A DNA stretch of 13,998 bases from Roseicyclus sp965662675 (GCF_965662675.1 NZ_CBFIIK010000071.1:1-13998), one strand, 5' to 3'. Shown: positions 7,977 to 13,685, counted from the first letter of the stretch. Numbers and translations are program-made. The notes: a model not told the origin generated them from the letters alone.

Positions 7977-8290
7977 CCGACGACACGCTAAGCCGGCTTG
8001 CCGCCACCATCGCCGCGCGCAAGGGGGCCGATCCCGACACCTCATGGACCGCAAAACTGCTCGCCATGGGCCCCGAGAAAGCGGCCCAGAAATTCGGCGA
8101 AGAGGCCGTCGAGGCCATCGTCGAGGCGGTGCGCGGCGATCGCGAAAAACTGACGGCCGAGGCGGCGGATGTGCTTTACCACCTTCTGGTGATGCTCACC
8201 GCGCGCGATGTGGCGCTGTCGGATGTCTTGGCGGAACTCGCGCGCCGCGAAGGCCGCTCGGGGATCGACGAGAAAGCCAGCCGCGGCTAG
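7973..8290 (+). CDS. hisE: Phosphoribosyl-ATP diphosphatase
   Basis: All-alpha MazG-like enzyme of 105 residues that hydrolyses phosphoribosyl-ATP to phosphoribosyl-AMP and diphosphate, the second step of histidine synthesis. The magnesium-binding acid pattern is visible: Glu43, Glu44 and Glu47 in KFGEEAVEA, then Glu63 and Asp66 in AEAADVLYHLLV. This is the stand-alone form, not fused to HisI. The frame is open far upstream, but the ATG at 7973 gives the family N-terminus, has GAGG about 6 bases upstream, and overlaps the hisF stop by four bases. It is the last + strand gene of the cluster, followed by a converging CoA-binding gene and an AT-rich multi-arm hairpin region. Confidence 0.95.
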   Translation: MTDDTLSRLAATIAARKGADPDTSWTAKLLAMGPEKAAQKFGEEAVEAIVEAVRGDREKLTAEAADVLYHLLVMLTARDVALSDVLAELARREGRSGIDEKASRG

Positions 8291-8340
8291 GCGGGACGAA
8301 AAAAGCACGTTTTCGAATGGGAAAACTGCCGTTTTCCGCC
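8290..8340. terminator. Bidirectional terminator region between hisE and the CoA-binding gene
   Basis: The two genes converge here with 54 bases between their stops. GGAAAAC (8320-8326) and GTTTTCC (8331-8337) form a 7-bp stem with the 4-base loop TGCC. A second GTTTTC at 8309-8314 and a GAAAA at 8298-8302 can pair alternately, and outer GGCGG (8290-8294)/CCGCC (8336-8340) could close a larger structure. On the minus strand the structure ends in a run of six T (8304-8299). On the plus strand the T-run is poor, so termination in the hisE direction is less certain. Confidence 0.6.
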
Positions 8341-8344
8341 CCGA

Positions 8345-8818
8345 TCAAAGCTTCGAGGAAATGATCCCGGTGTTGAACCCGCCCATGCGCAGCTCGCCGA
8401 ACAGGCGTTGATACTCGATCTTGGGGCAGCGATCCTGAATCACGGTCAGCCCCGCCGCTTCGGCCTTGGCCGCCGCCGCATCATGGGTCACGCCGATCTG
8501 CATCCAAATCACCTTGGGCAGTGGGTCCATCGCCAAGACCTCATCCACGATCCCCGGCACGGCCTCGGAACGGCGAAAGATATCGACCACATCGACGGGA
8601 TCGGGGATATCGGCGAGGCTGGCGCGGACTTCTTGGCCCCAAAGACGTTCACCGGCATGGCCGGGATTGACCGGCACGACCTTGTAGCCCTTCAGCCCAA
8701 GGTAACGGCCGACGAAGTGGCTGGGGCGCACCGGGTTGGGCGAGACGCCGACAAGCGCGAAAACACGGGATTTTCGCAAGATGTCGCGCAACAGATCATC
8801 GGAGGGGTCTTGGGTCAT
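8345..8818 (-). CDS. CoA-binding domain protein (YccU type)
   Basis: Single-domain Rossmann protein of 157 residues, predicted cytoplasmic. The N-terminal strand and nucleotide loop are VFALVGVSPNPVRPSHFVGRY (about 19-39), followed by GYKVVPVNPGHAGERLWG and a late KVIWMQIG strand; CPKIEYQRL near the C-terminus is typical of YccU relatives. The family binds CoA-like nucleotides in structures, but no reaction is established. The ATG at 8818 is chosen because AAAGGGGG lies a few bases upstream; the open frame runs 59 codons further into a region full of hairpins that does not look coding. A stem-loop with a T-run ends about 18 bases before the start codon, so its expression may be controlled by transcription attenuation. 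The annotation as a domain family is firm; the biological role is not known. Confidence 0.88.
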   Translation of the reverse strand: MTQDPSDDLLRDILRKSRVFALVGVSPNPVRPSHFVGRYLGLKGYKVVPVNPGHAGERLWGQEVRASLADIPDPVDVVDIFRRSEAVPGIVDEVLAMDPLPKVIWMQIGVTHDAAAAKAEAAGLTVIQDRCPKIEYQRLFGELRMGGFNTGIISSKL

Positions 8819-8836
8819 GTCCCCCTTTACCAGAAC

Positions 8837-8870
8837 AAAAAAGCGCCCGCAGCCGAAATGACGCGGGCGC
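8837..8870 (-). terminator. Intrinsic terminator hairpin just before the CoA-binding gene
   Basis: On the minus strand GCGCCCGC (8870-8863) pairs perfectly with GCGGGCGC (8850-8843) across a 12-base loop and is followed by six T (8842-8837). It lies directly before the ribosome binding site of the gene starting at 8818 and 98 bases after an independent terminator at 8968-9014. It must therefore end either a small RNA or a leader transcript of the CoA-binding gene. Confidence 0.7.
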
Positions 8871-8967
8871 AGGTGATGGAACGAGGGACAGTGGTCAACG
8901 GACGGTGTTCCGAACCGCCCGTCACACGATAGATGTGGCGCGCGCAGGCATTTTGTAGTGTGAAAAC
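8871..8967 (-). ncRNA. Candidate structured leader or small RNA
   Basis: This is the stretch between two minus-strand terminators. It holds a strong stem-loop: ACGGGCGGT (8922-8914) pairs with ACCGTCCGT (8906-8898), 9 bp including one G-U, around a 7-base loop, and a weaker CACA/TGTG hairpin (about 8937-8923) lies just before it. The 5' arm of the strong stem contains CGGGCG (8921-8916), complementary to CGCCCG (8869-8864) in the 5' arm of the following terminator, so the two structures could exclude each other. No good promoter or open frame with a ribosome site was found. The SAM-II, SAM/SAH and other alphaproteobacterial riboswitch cores I know are not recognisable here. Confidence 0.4.
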
Positions 8968-9014
8968 AAAAAAGTGATCCCGCGCAGGCGCGCATACGCT
9001 GGACGCGGGGATCA
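8968..9014 (-). terminator. Intrinsic terminator of the rlmB-zinc-ribbon operon
   Basis: TGATCCCCGCG (9014-9004) and CGCGGGATCA (8984-8975) pair with a single bulged base, and six T follow at 8973-8968. The 5' arm includes the stop codon of the zinc-ribbon gene, so the hairpin starts inside the gene end. Confidence 0.8.
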
Positions 9015-9326
9015 GTCGAAGATGTCCTCGATCACCTCGAACACCTCTTCGAAGGCTTTCTTCCAGAGCGATTTGCGCCTCTTCACCGGTTTGCGTGCGC
9101 GTCCATCGTCGGATGCCTTGCGCGGGCCGGGCTGCGTCAAGCCATGCGGCGCGGGGCGCGGGGCGCTGCGCTTCTTGGGCTGATCGGGCGCGGGGGGCTT
9201 GAGCCATTTCATCTCGTGCAGCGGCGCGCCACAGGCCCCACAGGCCAATTCATGTCCGCCGCGCGCGGTCAGTTGCAGCGCTTGGCGACGCCCGCAATAA
9301 GAACAGGTTGCAAGTTTGGTCTGCAT
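9012..9326 (-). CDS. Small zinc-ribbon protein with basic linker and acidic C-terminal helix
   Basis: Uncharacterised 104-residue protein in three visible parts. Residues 8-33 form a zinc ribbon with two CxxC knuckles (Cys8/Cys11 in CSYC and Cys29/Cys32 in CGAC). Residues 42-85 are a proline-, lysine- and arginine-rich, probably disordered linker. The last ~19 residues (SLWKKAFEEVFEVIEDIFD) look like an acidic amphipathic helix. There is no signal peptide. The ATG at 9326 has GAGGG about 11 bases upstream, overlapping the stop of the rlmB-like gene 15 bases earlier, so the two are one transcription unit. A ribbon plus basic linker suits RNA, DNA or protein contact and the tail suits a partner protein; no function is assigned. 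It could be a small ribosome- or RNA-polymerase-associated factor, but that is only inference. Confidence 0.75.
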   Translation of the reverse strand: MQTKLATCSYCGRRQALQLTARGGHELACGACGAPLHEMKWLKPPAPDQPKKRSAPRPAPHGLTQPGPRKASDDGRARKPVKRRKSLWKKAFEEVFEVIEDIFD

Positions 9327-9341
9327 CCGCGCGGCGATCCC

Positions 9342-10124
9342 TCAGGCCTGTGTGATCGCATATAGGGAGACCGCCGCCGCATTCGAGACATTGAGCGAGC
9401 CAAAATCACCAGATGCGGGAATGCGGACAAGATAATCGCATAATTCGCGCGTCCGCTCGCGCAGGCCCGGCCCTTCGGCACCCAGCACCACGGCGACGGG
9501 ACGATCCGACAGCTCTGCCGCAACGACACCCAGATCGATCTCGGCCGCCCCATCAAGACCGACACAGACAAAGCCCATATTCTTGAGTGCCTCGATCGCA
9601 TTGCCCAAGTTCGGCACCCGCAGATAGGGCTGCCGCTCCAGCGCACCCGAGGCGGTCTTGGCCAGCGCGCCCGTCTCGGGTGCGGCATGACGGGCGGGTG
9701 CGATCACCGCACGCGCGCCGAAAACCTCGGCTGAACGCAAGATCGCGCCCACATTGTGCGGGTCGCTGACCCGGTCCAGCAGCACAAGCCGCGGCAACCC
9801 CATCCCCGGTGCCATCGCCACATCCTCTAGGCTGCCCCAATCAAGCGGCTTGACCTCAAGCGCGGCACCTTGATGGACTGAGCCGGGATCAAGGGGTGCG
9901 GTAAATTTGCGGGGGTCTGCGATCTCGGCCTCGATCCCTGCGATGGCGATCGCATCGGCCAGCTTGTCGGCGGCATTGCGTGTCACGATCAGGCGCAGCC
10001 GCGCACGCGCGGGGTTGAGCAGCGCATCGCGCACCGCATGCAGGCCGAAAAGCCACACGGTTTCCGCCGCCGAAGCGCGCTTGGCCTTTTCTTTGTCGAT
10101 GACCCAAGTGGGTTTTTTCGTCAT
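9342..10124 (-). CDS. rlmB: TrmH/SpoU-family 2'-O-methyltransferase, RlmB-like
   Basis: SAM-dependent RNA ribose 2'-O-methyltransferase of 260 residues with the knotted SPOUT fold; the RlmB branch methylates G2251 of 23S rRNA. An N-terminal L30e-like substrate-binding domain spans about residues 22-95 (WLFGLHAVRDALLNP). The three SpoU motifs are DRVSDPHNVGAILRSAE (from about 117, with the conserved Asn and Arg), VVLGAEGPGL (from about 212) and GSLNVSNAAAVSLY (about 242-255). The ATG at 10124 is preferred because AAGGG stands about 9 bases upstream; an in-frame ATG at 10151 lacks such a site. It is divergent from tRNA-Tyr and co-directional with the zinc-ribbon gene 15 bases downstream. The family and reaction are secure; the exact RNA target (RlmB rather than a tRNA TrmH) is inferred from the N-terminal domain. 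Confidence 0.92.
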   Translation of the reverse strand: MTKKPTWVIDKEKAKRASAAETVWLFGLHAVRDALLNPARARLRLIVTRNAADKLADAIAIAGIEAEIADPRKFTAPLDPGSVHQGAALEVKPLDWGSLEDVAMAPGMGLPRLVLLDRVSDPHNVGAILRSAEVFGARAVIAPARHAAPETGALAKTASGALERQPYLRVPNLGNAIEALKNMGFVCVGLDGAAEIDLGVVAAELSDRPVAVVLGAEGPGLRERTRELCDYLVRIPASGDFGSLNVSNAAAVSLYAITQA

Positions 10125-10206
10125 GGTCGGCGCCCTTGTTCCTTGCGCCATGGGTTACGCGCGCGAAAGCCGAATGCCAAGGGGCAGCGCCCGCGCGTTT
10201 TCGCGG

Positions 10207-10235
10207 TTGACGGCCCCTGCCCCCGTGATTATCCA
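10207..10235 (+). promoter_or_regulatory. Sigma70-type promoter for tRNA-Tyr
   Basis: TTGACG (10207-10212) and TATCCA (10230-10235) with 17 bases between them. The predicted start near 10242 leaves about 5 bases before the tRNA. The -35 box is strong; the -10 box is weaker and could be shifted by one base (TTATCC, 16-base spacer). Confidence 0.6.
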
Positions 10236-10246
10236 GCCCTCGCGTC

Positions 10247-10330
10247 GGGCGACGTGCTGCAAGGTGCGGCAGCGGACTGTAACTCCGCCGGGGAGACCCA
10301 TGCCTGGTTCGATTCCAGGGTCGCCCACCA
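10247..10330 (+). tRNA. tRNA-Tyr (anticodon GTA), class II with unusual D arm
   Basis: The acceptor stem GGGCGAC (10247-10253) pairs perfectly with GTCGCCC (10320-10326), followed by A10327 and an encoded CCA (10328-10330). The anticodon stem GCGGA (10272-10276)/TCCGC (10284-10288) holds the loop CTGTAAC with GTA at 10279-10281. The variable arm is long (14 bases, GGG-GAGA-CCC), as expected for bacterial tRNA-Tyr. The T stem is CCTGG/CCAGG around TTCGATT. The D stem GCTG (10256-10259)/CGGC (10267-10270) includes one G-U pair. Positions 8, 14 and 21 read G, C and G rather than U, A and A. The gene is preceded by its own promoter and is divergent from rlmB. Confidence 0.9.
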
Positions 10331-10411
10331 TCCCCCCTAGCCGAATCGATTTTGCACATGCCGCGTTCTGCGGCCGCAAATCCTGCGCCGGATTTTCCTT
10401 CTGGTTGTATT

Positions 10412-10428
10412 TTAAGTCATTTTTAACC
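10412..10428 (+). promoter_or_regulatory. CtrA-type binding site upstream of the sugar transferase module
   Basis: TTAA (10412-10415), seven bases, TTAA (10423-10426), then CC, fits the alphaproteobacterial CtrA consensus TTAA-N7-TTAA(C). It lies in an AT-rich patch of GC-rich DNA, about 140 bases before the GTG at 10567. A -10-like GATAAG at 10439-10444 sits 16 bases after 10422, so the box would overlap a -35 region, the arrangement seen at CtrA-activated promoters. Confidence 0.5.
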
Positions 10429-10475
10429 CTGATGCGCCGATAAGGCGGGCAATCACCGCGCGGCGGCGCGCAATC

Positions 10476-10489
10476 ACATGCTTGCATGT
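10476..10489. promoter_or_regulatory. Perfect palindrome, possible operator
   Basis: ACATGC-TT-GCATGT is a perfect inverted repeat lying between the CtrA-like site and the sugar transferase start. CAATC immediately before it (10471-10475) is matched by GATTG at 10494-10498, and GCAATCAC occurs twice (10449-10456 and 10470-10477). It could be a dimeric regulator site. No specific factor is recognised. Confidence 0.3.
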
Positions 10490-10566
10490 TGTCGATTGAG
10501 GAAGATTGCGGTAACGAATGATTGGGGTCGCGATCTTTCGCGAATGCTGCTTTGGGGATATCGCCT

Positions 10567-11229
10567 GTGACACTCATTCCCGACTTCGGGTCTATCCATA
10601 CGGAAGCCGTGCCCGCTTTTGTCGAAACGCGGGCGCAACCCTTGGCCTATCGTGTCGCCAAACGCGCCTTTGACCTGTTTTTTTGCACCATCTTCCTGTT
10701 CCCCGCGATGCTGGTGGTCTTGTTTCCGCTCTTGGTGCTGAACCCGATCTACAATCCCGGCCCGCTGTTTTTTCGGCAAAAGCGCATGGGCCGTGATTGC
10801 AAACCCTTCCGCGCCTTGAAGTTCCGCACGATGGTTGGCAACCCGACCCAACGGCGTGGGCCGGATGACCCGCTCGAGATGCACCGCATCACCCCCTTGG
10901 GCCGCTTCTTGCGCCTGACGCGCTTCGATGAATTGCCACAAATCCTCAACGTCTACCTCGGCGAGATGAGCTTGATCGGCCCGCGCCCCGATTATTTCGC
11001 CCATGCCCATCACTATATCCACGCCATCCCCGATTATCGGCACCGCTACAGCGTGCGCCCCGGCATCAGCGGGCTGGCCCAGATCCAGCTTGGCTATGCA
11101 GAAGGGATCGAGGCCACACGGCACAAGACCGCCGCCGATATCGATTATATCCGCAATGCCAGCATGTCGTTGGATATGTGGATTTTCTGGCGGACCATGG
11201 TCACGGTCTGGCGGATGCGCGGCACCTGA
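10567..11229 (+). CDS. Polyprenyl-phosphate sugar-1-phosphate transferase (bacterial sugar transferase family)
   Basis: Monotopic phosphoglycosyl transferase of 220 residues that would move a sugar-1-phosphate from a UDP-sugar to undecaprenyl phosphate at the inner membrane, the first step in making an exopolysaccharide, capsule or glycan repeat unit. A membrane helix at about residues 37-58, broken by Pro46 as in re-entrant PglC-type anchors, is followed by FFRQKRMGRD, FRALKFRTM, the catalytic Asp121-Glu122 in TRFDELPQILN, MSLIGPRPD (134-142) and RYSVRPGISGLAQI. This is the short PglC-like form without the long N-terminal domain of WbaP. The GTG at 10567 is chosen because GGGGA lies about 8 bases upstream; an in-frame TTG at 10522 has no clear site. 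The GT-like gene follows after 35 bases, probably in the same operon. The sugar specificity is unknown. Confidence 0.88.
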   Translation: MTLIPDFGSIHTEAVPAFVETRAQPLAYRVAKRAFDLFFCTIFLFPAMLVVLFPLLVLNPIYNPGPLFFRQKRMGRDCKPFRALKFRTMVGNPTQRRGPDDPLEMHRITPLGRFLRLTRFDELPQILNVYLGEMSLIGPRPDYFAHAHHYIHAIPDYRHRYSVRPGISGLAQIQLGYAEGIEATRHKTAADIDYIRNASMSLDMWIFWRTMVTVWRMRGT

Positions 11230-11264
11230 GCGCCTGACACGACGGGCGACGGGGGCAGGCTGAA

Positions 11265-12284
11265 ATGCAAAAGAATATTGACACGAACACCGCAACGCCC
11301 GCGGTCTTCAATGTCATGATCGTCGGGCAAGCCGGGCGCTTGACCTATGAGGCGGTGCTTTTTGCCGCCAGCTTTCGCCGATGCAACCCCGACTTTCAGG
11401 GGCAATTATTCATCGCCGAACCGCAGCCGGGCCCGCGCTGGTCGCGTGATCCACGCATCACCGACACGGACGCCCGCCAGCTTTTGACCGAGGATTTCGG
11501 CGCGACGATCTTGCCCTTCGAAAACCGGCATTTCGGCGAAAGCTACCCCTATGGCAACAAGATCGAAGCGCTCGCTTCACTGCCAGCAGACACGCCCTTT
11601 GTCTTCTTCGACACCGATACGCTGATCACCGGCGATCTGTCTGAGGTGCCGTTCGATTTCGACCGCCCTGCCGCCAGCCTCCGGGTCGAGGCGACATGGC
11701 CGCAGCTTGAGCTTTACGGGCCAGGCTACACGGCGACATGGAAATCGCTTTACGACAAGTTCGGCCTCGATTTCACCGCCTCGCTCGATATGGGCTGGCC
11801 CGCCGAATATTGGCGCCACTACCTCTATTTCAACGCGGGATTTTTCTATTACCGCGACCCCGCAGCCTTTGGCGCGCGGTTCTTGGAATATGCGCTGGCC
11901 ATCCGCGACACGCCGCCGCCCGAGTTGATCTGCCAGTCGCTTGACCCTTGGCTGGATCAGGTCGCCCTTCCTCTTGTCATCCACGCCCTTGGCGGCGGGC
12001 GCGACGCGTTGGCGCAAGGCTGGCTGGATGGGAGCCATAGCTGCCATTACCGCGTGCTACCCCTTGCCTATGCGCGCGAGGATCAGGCGGTGATCGACCT
12101 GCTCGAAGAAATCACCACGCCAAATCGCATCAAGAAGGTGCTGAAAACCTACGAACCGATCAAGCGGATGATCTACCAAGGCAAGGGCGCCAAGGCCCGC
12201 GCCCTATTCGACCGCGCCAACCTTCCCCGCCGCGAACAGGCGATCCGCAACACGCTCAAGCGCGAGAATTTGTGGCTGCGGTAA
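11265..12284 (+). CDS. Uncharacterised GT-A-like glycosyltransferase
   Basis: Cytoplasmic protein of 339 residues with no signal peptide or membrane span. It begins with a strand FNVMIVGQAGRLTYEA and has YGNKIEAL followed by FVFFDTDTLITGDL; Asp116-Thr-Asp118 is a DxD motif like that which holds metal and nucleotide sugar in GT-A enzymes. Later features are aromatic-rich (YLYFNAGFFYY) with LDQVALPL, a pattern resembling GT8 or related nucleotide-diphosphosugar transferases. The last ~70 residues are basic and helical. The ATG at 11265 has GGGGGCAGG upstream. Its place directly after the sugar transferase suggests it adds a sugar to the lipid-linked product. I do not recognise a named family, so glycosyltransferase is an inference from the DxD context and neighbourhood. 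Confidence 0.7.
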   Translation: MQKNIDTNTATPAVFNVMIVGQAGRLTYEAVLFAASFRRCNPDFQGQLFIAEPQPGPRWSRDPRITDTDARQLLTEDFGATILPFENRHFGESYPYGNKIEALASLPADTPFVFFDTDTLITGDLSEVPFDFDRPAASLRVEATWPQLELYGPGYTATWKSLYDKFGLDFTASLDMGWPAEYWRHYLYFNAGFFYYRDPAAFGARFLEYALAIRDTPPPELICQSLDPWLDQVALPLVIHALGGGRDALAQGWLDGSHSCHYRVLPLAYAREDQAVIDLLEEITTPNRIKKVLKTYEPIKRMIYQGKGAKARALFDRANLPRREQAIRNTLKRENLWLR

Positions 12285-12303
12285 AGGGGGGCATGCCACA
12301 AAC

Positions 12304-12333
12304 AAAAACGGCCCCACCAATCGGTGAGGCCGT
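12304..12333 (-). terminator. Intrinsic terminator of clpX
   Basis: ACGGCC (12308-12313)/GGCCGT (12328-12333) and CACC (12315-12318)/GGTG (12323-12326) form an extended stem with one C-A mismatch and the loop AATC. Read on the minus strand it follows the clpX stop by 21 bases and ends in a T-run (12308-12304). It may also stop + strand transcripts from the GT-like gene, which ends 23 bases before it, but it lacks T's on that side. Confidence 0.8.
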
Positions 12334-12354
12334 TCGCGTTGCGCTGCGCTAGGG

Positions 12355-13620
12355 TCAGCCCGCGCTGGCGGGTTCTTCTTTCTTGCGTTCGGAATAGATC
12401 ATCAGCGGTTGCGCCTCGGAGGTTACGGCCTCCTCGTTGACAACGACCTCTTCCACACCCGCGGTGCTGGGCAAATCGAACATGGTGTTGAGCAAGATAT
12501 CTTCCATGATCGAGCGCAGACCCCGCGCGCCGGTTTTGCGGGCAATGGCGCGCTTGGCGATGGCGGTCAGCGCGTCATCGGTGAACTTGAGCTTCACATC
12601 CTCAAGCTCGAAAAGGCGCTGGTACTGCTTGACCAGTGCATTCTTCGGCTCGGTCAAGATGGTGACCAATGCTGCCTCGTCCAGATCTTCCAGCGTGGCA
12701 AGCACAGGCAGGCGGCCGACGAATTCGGGGATCAGGCCGAATTTCAACAAATCCTCCGGTTCCAGATCCTTGAAATACTCGCCCACCGATTTGGATTCGG
12801 GGTCGCGCACATCGGCGCCAAAGCCCATGGCGCTGCCCTTGCCGCGCTGTGCGATGATCTTGTCCAGACCCGCGAAAGCACCGCCGCAGATGAACAAGAT
12901 GTTGGTCGTATCGACCTGCAGGAATTCTTGCTGCGGATGCTTGCGCCCACCCTGCGGCGGCACGGAGGCGACGGTGCCCTCCATGATCTTCAGCAGTGCT
13001 TGCTGCACCCCCTCGCCCGAGACATCGCGGGTGATCGAGGGGTTGTCGGATTTGCGCGTGATCTTGTCGACCTCGTCGATATAGACGATGCCGCGCTGCG
13101 CGCGTTCGACGTTATATTCGGATGCCTGCAACAGCTTGAGGATGATATTCTCCACATCCTCGCCGACATAGCCCGCTTCGGTCAGCGTCGTGGCATCGGC
13201 CATGGTGAAGGGCACATCGAGGATACGCGCCAAGGTCTGCGCGAGCAGCGTCTTGCCGCAGCCCGTCGGACCGATCAGCAGGATATTCGATTTTGCCAGC
13301 TCGATCTCGGATTTGCCCGCATTGTTGAGCCGCTTGTAATGGTTGTGCACCGCCACCGACAGCACCCGCTTGGCGTGGCGCTGGCCGATGACGTAATCGT
13401 CAAGCACATCGCAGATTTCGAGCGGGGTCGGCACGCCACCCGCCGATTTCAGCCCCGATGTCTTGGTTTCCTCGCGGATGATGTCCATGCAAAGTTCGAC
13501 GCATTCATCACAGATGAATACGGTCGGCCCGGCGATCAGCTTGCGCACCTCATGCTGGCTTTTGCCGCAGAACGAGCAATACAGCGTGTTCTTCGTGTCG
13601 CTACTGGATGAATTCGCCAT
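12355..13620 (-). CDS. clpX: ATP-dependent Clp protease ATP-binding subunit ClpX
   Basis: AAA+ unfoldase of 421 residues, the usual length, forming a hexamer that recognises tagged or regulatory proteins and threads them into ClpP. The N-terminal zinc domain has Cys15, Cys18, Cys37 and Cys40. Walker A GPTGCGKT is at 117-124, the pore loop GYVGED at 149-154, Walker B IVYIDE at 177-182, the RKH pore loop at 225-227 and a GARGLR sensor-2 motif near the C-terminus. The ClpP-contacting loop reads Met-Gly-Phe (264-266) instead of Ile-Gly-Phe. The ATG at 13620 has GAGGT about 8 bases upstream. It follows clpP by 144 bases on the same strand and ends before a strong terminator. In alphaproteobacteria ClpXP removes cell-cycle regulators such as CtrA, which is of interest given the CtrA-like site in this window. 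Confidence 0.98.
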   Translation of the reverse strand: MANSSSSDTKNTLYCSFCGKSQHEVRKLIAGPTVFICDECVELCMDIIREETKTSGLKSAGGVPTPLEICDVLDDYVIGQRHAKRVLSVAVHNHYKRLNNAGKSEIELAKSNILLIGPTGCGKTLLAQTLARILDVPFTMADATTLTEAGYVGEDVENIILKLLQASEYNVERAQRGIVYIDEVDKITRKSDNPSITRDVSGEGVQQALLKIMEGTVASVPPQGGRKHPQQEFLQVDTTNILFICGGAFAGLDKIIAQRGKGSAMGFGADVRDPESKSVGEYFKDLEPEDLLKFGLIPEFVGRLPVLATLEDLDEAALVTILTEPKNALVKQYQRLFELEDVKLKFTDDALTAIAKRAIARKTGARGLRSIMEDILLNTMFDLPSTAGVEEVVVNEEAVTSEAQPLMIYSERKKEEPASAG

Positions 13621-13663
13621 GCTCTACACCTCAACCGGTCTGTCGGGCCATATTGACCGCCGC

Positions 13664-13685
13664 GTCCGCGCAGTGGCGCGCGGAC
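13664..13685. other. Hairpin in the clpP-clpX intergenic region
   Basis: GTCCGCGC (13664-13671) and GCGCGGAC (13678-13685) form a perfect 8-bp stem around a 6-base loop. It lies 44 bases before the clpX start on the minus strand. No T-run follows in either direction, so it is not a standard terminator. It could be an mRNA processing or stability element that sets different levels of clpP and clpX. Confidence 0.4.

Noticed and set aside
8837..8967. SAM-II or SAM/SAH riboswitch in the leader of the CoA-binding gene
   Set aside because: Considered because these occur in this group, but their conserved core sequences are not present.
8819..8995. 59-codon upstream extension of the CoA-binding protein
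   Set aside because: It would translate through two terminator-like hairpins and a stem-loop; the downstream ATG has a strong ribosome site.
10378..10396. AAATCC/GGATTT hairpin with TTTT as the terminator of tRNA-Tyr
   Set aside because: The stem is only 6 bp, half A-T, and the T-run is part of the stem; too weak to call, though it is the best candidate after the tRNA.
10155..10577. 140-codon minus-strand frame across the tRNA-Tyr region
   Set aside because: Most of it is antisense to the tRNA gene and its promoter; the peptide is a translation artefact of the tRNA sequence.
12409..13611. 400-codon open frame on the plus strand opposite clpX
   Set aside because: Same effect: it mirrors the clpX codon pattern and shows no domain; clpX has all its motifs on the other strand.
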